From Caldilineaceae bacterium (GTDB lineage Bacteria; Chloroflexota; Anaerolineae; Caldilineales; Caldilineaceae): a stretch of DNA of 39,744 nucleotides. Below the pieces are notes generated by a model. The model saw only the letters and a program-made list of their open reading frames with translations. It was not told the DNA's origin and made no database searches. This document shows, piece after piece, positions 38,400-39,744 of the stretch. Where the stretch lies: the NCBI GenBank assembly GCA_022823185.1, contig JAJDXQ010000004.1:1-39744 (forward strand), in the 5' to 3' direction. The stretch's first letter is position 1, and every line of letters begins with the position of its first letter. The position numbers and the translations under genes were made by a program.

Positions 38400-38428
38400 A
38401 GTATGCCAAAGGAGCAACCAATGCTCAA
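38400..38428 (-). promoter_or_regulatory. Promoter of the fmdB-hisZ-hisG-rfbC-selA-ipk operon
   Basis: On the minus strand TTGAGC (38423-38428) and CATACT (38400-38405) are 17 bases apart. The start of transcription would be near 38393, about 60 bases before the FmdB ATG. The -35 box equals the one at 24124-24129. Confidence 0.55.
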
Positions 38429-38532
38429 AGGTCGACAACCCCCAACAACCATCCCCCTCCCTCCAGAATGCCCCACCCCGTAACCAGCGCCCCATCACCT
38501 GCCATCCTGAATATCTTGCCCTCTCCACATAT

Positions 38533-38547
38533 ACCCGGTTACCGGGT
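38533..38547. repeat. Short inverted repeat
   Basis: ACCCGGT, one base, ACCGGGT: a 7-bp inverted repeat in the intergenic region upstream of the fmdB promoter. It may be a binding site. No T tract follows, so it is not a terminator. Confidence 0.4.
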
Positions 38548-38683
38548 TTGCAGGCCAATCACATCTAATTGGGAGAGAACTTTCAGCCGATAGCCAGTTT
38601 TCCAACCTGCTCGTTTCCGTTGACCCGATTCAGATGCGATTGCCCCGGGAAGGGGATTTTGGGACGAGGGATTTTGTCTGAAC

Positions 38684-38722
38684 GGGGATTTGGGGGGATT
38701 AAGGGGATTAGGGGGATGGGGG
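38684..38722 (+). other. G-quadruplex-like tract
   Basis: Five G runs of 4-6 bases (38684-38687, 38692-38697, 38703-38706, 38711-38715, 38718-38722) are separated by loops of 2-5 bases, mostly ATT or ATTA. This meets the usual criterion for a stable intramolecular G-quadruplex. Two further GGGATTTT-like units precede it from about 38650. No gene spans it convincingly. Confidence 0.65.
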
Positions 38723-38820
38723 AAACGGCAACGGCGGACGGCGATGTCTTTTGATCCAAGGAGGGACACGGAGGACGCCAGCGCGTTTGTGGTGCACGAA
38801 GGGGATGGTGTGAGGGAGTG

Positions 38821-39093
38821 GTGCGTGTTCGTGCGTGTTCGTGAGTGTTCGTGAGCGTTGCATGAGCGTTTACGGGTGTTTGTGAGCGTTTACGAGTGTT
38901 CGAGAGTATTCGTGAGCGTTTACGAGTGTTCGCAAGCGTTTGTGAGAGTTCACGAGTGTTTGTGAGCGTTGCATGAGTGTTTACGAGTGTTTACGAGTGT
39001 TTACGAGTGTTTACGAGTGTTTGTGAGTGTTGCATGAGCGTTTACGAGTGTTTACGAGCGTTTGTGAGCGTTTACGAGCGTTTGTGAGAGATT
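38821..39093. repeat. Array of 27 ten-base repeats (GTGAGCGTTT/ACGAGTGTTT)
   Basis: The unit is 10 bases, NNGAGYGTTT, repeated without spacers 27 times. Three units (ending at about 38861, 38971 and 39032) are 11 bases and read GTGAGYGTTGC, each followed by ATGAGYGTTT. The middle part has four exact ACGAGTGTTT copies in a row (about 38982-39021). The reverse complement (AAACRCTCNN) matches the smaller repeats at 685-872. The 10-base period is close to one DNA helix turn. It is not a CRISPR (no spacers) and does not code convincingly. Confidence 0.9.
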
Positions 39094-39248
39094 GGAGGTG
39101 GAAAAAGGGCGGGGATCCGCGAAGGGACGCGAATCGGGGGCAGGGCGAGTGATGAATGGGCGATGGATGGGCGTTTGCGAGGGTCTGACGAGGTGTTGAG
39201 GGGGGGGGCGGTCTGATGGGCGTTGCGGAGGGTGAGGCGGCAGGATTG
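39094..39248. other. G-rich non-coding stretch
   Basis: This G-rich DNA lies between the repeat array and the conserved 15-mer. It mirrors, inverted, the C-rich stretch at 546-680, including GATGGGCG and a run of G beside it (about 39190-39225). No gene was recognised. Confidence 0.55.
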
Positions 39249-39300
39249 TGGGTAGGGGGTTACGCTGCCGCGGGGAGGGGCGGCAGGGATGCGGTATATT
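39249..39300 (-). repeat. Conserved 3' flank of the right-edge gene (inverted copy)
   Basis: On the minus strand an AT-rich patch ending AATATA (39295-39300) is followed after 31 bases by GTAACCCCCTACCCA (39249-39263). This is the same arrangement as 487-545 on the plus strand. Confidence 0.7.
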
Positions 39301-39325
39301 CTATTTGTTTTTCAACCTTCCCAGG

Positions 39326-39744
39326 TCAGGAGGTTGGAACGGGCTGGTGGTTGATTACGGCGCCATTGGGGGCGTCCGGGTCGTGAAGTTCGTCCTGCGT
39401 TTTTTCGTATTCGTCATCCCGATAGAGGTTCTCGAGGAGGCGAATCAGGTCCCCGGCCTGGCGCGTCTGGTCGGCCAGGACTTCGGGGTCGGTTTCGACT
39501 TCGCCGGTTTCGGGGACGACGCCGGTCCTGGTCCGGGCGGGCAGCCTGTCCATGGGCTGTCCGGTCAGGGGGTCGCGCAGGGGTTCGGGGGCGTCTTCGG
39601 CGCCGCTGGTGAGCGCAGTCCGGGCTGCTTCCATCTCTTCACGCATCTCTTTCGCCATTTCGATCAGGTATGGCAGGTCTTCCTTGCGGAAGCGGTATTG
39701 CAGCGCGTCGTTTCTGAGGTTGTCGAGGTCTTCCTGTGTGTAGG
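39326..39744 (-). CDS. 3' part of an unrecognised acidic protein (right-edge copy of the paralogous pair)
   Basis: The frame is open to the right edge, so the start is outside; the ATG at 39658 is internal, because YTQEDLDNLRNDALQYRFRK upstream matches the left-edge protein. The visible part is 138 residues, acidic and helical. RDPLTGQPM corresponds to RDPFTGQPL of the other copy, and DPEVLADQTRQ with YRDDEYEKTQDEL matches TPEILTDQRNQ with KRDEHYSMKRD. Identity is moderate by eye, so the copies are old or diverging quickly. The function is unknown; the gene points inward, as the left copy does. Confidence 0.75.
   Translation of the reverse strand, partial: YTQEDLDNLRNDALQYRFRKEDLPYLIEMAKEMREEMEAARTALTSGAEDAPEPLRDPLTGQPMDRLPARTRTGVVPETGEVETDPEVLADQTRQAGDLIRLLENLYRDDEYEKTQDELHDPDAPNGAVINHQPVPTS

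Noticed and set aside
38821..39093. CRISPR array
   Set aside because: The units are 10 bases and tandem, with no spacers of unique sequence and no cas genes.

Overview
The window is GC-rich (by eye a little over 60 %) bacterial chromosome, densely coded, with GTG and TTG starts and A/G-rich ribosome binding sites. Gene content suggests a Chloroflexota bacterium, possibly of the Caldilinea/Anaerolinea side. The clues are an isopentenyl phosphate kinase, SelA, a HisZ/short HisG pair, menaquinone enzymes, beta-propeller sensors fused to ATPases, and PBP1A with no sign of outer-membrane genes. This is inference from gene content; no rRNA, tRNA or other taxonomic marker was seen.

Layout. (1) 1-1057: the 3' end of an unrecognised acidic gene, a C-rich non-coding stretch with AACGCTCAC-type repeats, and a good promoter. 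(2) 1058-7411, plus strand: a membrane beta-propeller/AAA ATPase, a second related ATPase with a winged-helix region, MenG and another SAM methyltransferase. (3) 7647-13659, plus: penicillin-binding protein 1A, SurE, a PH-domain membrane protein and a GT2 glycosyltransferase. (4) 13747-14436, minus: a CPBP membrane protease. (5) 14701-20537, plus: a promoter with a three-hairpin leader ending in an intrinsic terminator, then acyl-CoA dehydrogenase, EtfB and EtfA, then threonine synthase and TrmB. (6) 20603-22354, plus: an OLD-type ATPase-TOPRIM protein of lower GC. (7) 22404-24129, minus: a small two-TM protein and a MenA-like UbiA-family protein with its own promoter. (8) 24447-32414, minus: a run with the order RseP, zinc-ribbon/LysM protein, HEAT protein, small unknown, TPR protein, FecR-like protein, GT-C glycosyltransferase. 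(9) 32684-38428, minus: FmdB, HisZ, HisG, RfbC, SelA, isopentenyl phosphate kinase and a possible small zinc-ribbon protein. (10) 38429-39744: non-coding DNA with a G-quadruplex-like tract, a 27-unit 10-bp repeat array, and a paralogue of the left-edge gene in inverted orientation.

Functions fit together in places. MenG and the MenA-like protein point to menaquinone. Acyl-CoA dehydrogenase plus EtfAB pass electrons from acyl-CoA oxidation towards that quinone. PBP1A, the GT2 and GT-C enzymes, RfbC, RseP and the LysM protein concern the envelope.

The most unusual signal is at the two ends. Related genes, each followed by an AT-rich patch, the same 15-mer (GTAACCCCCTACCCA), a C-rich tract and AACGCTCAC-type repeats, lie inverted about 39 kb apart and point towards each other. 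I know of no described element with this structure. The next most interesting signals are the leader/attenuator before the acyl-CoA dehydrogenase operon and the propeller-TM-ATPase pair.
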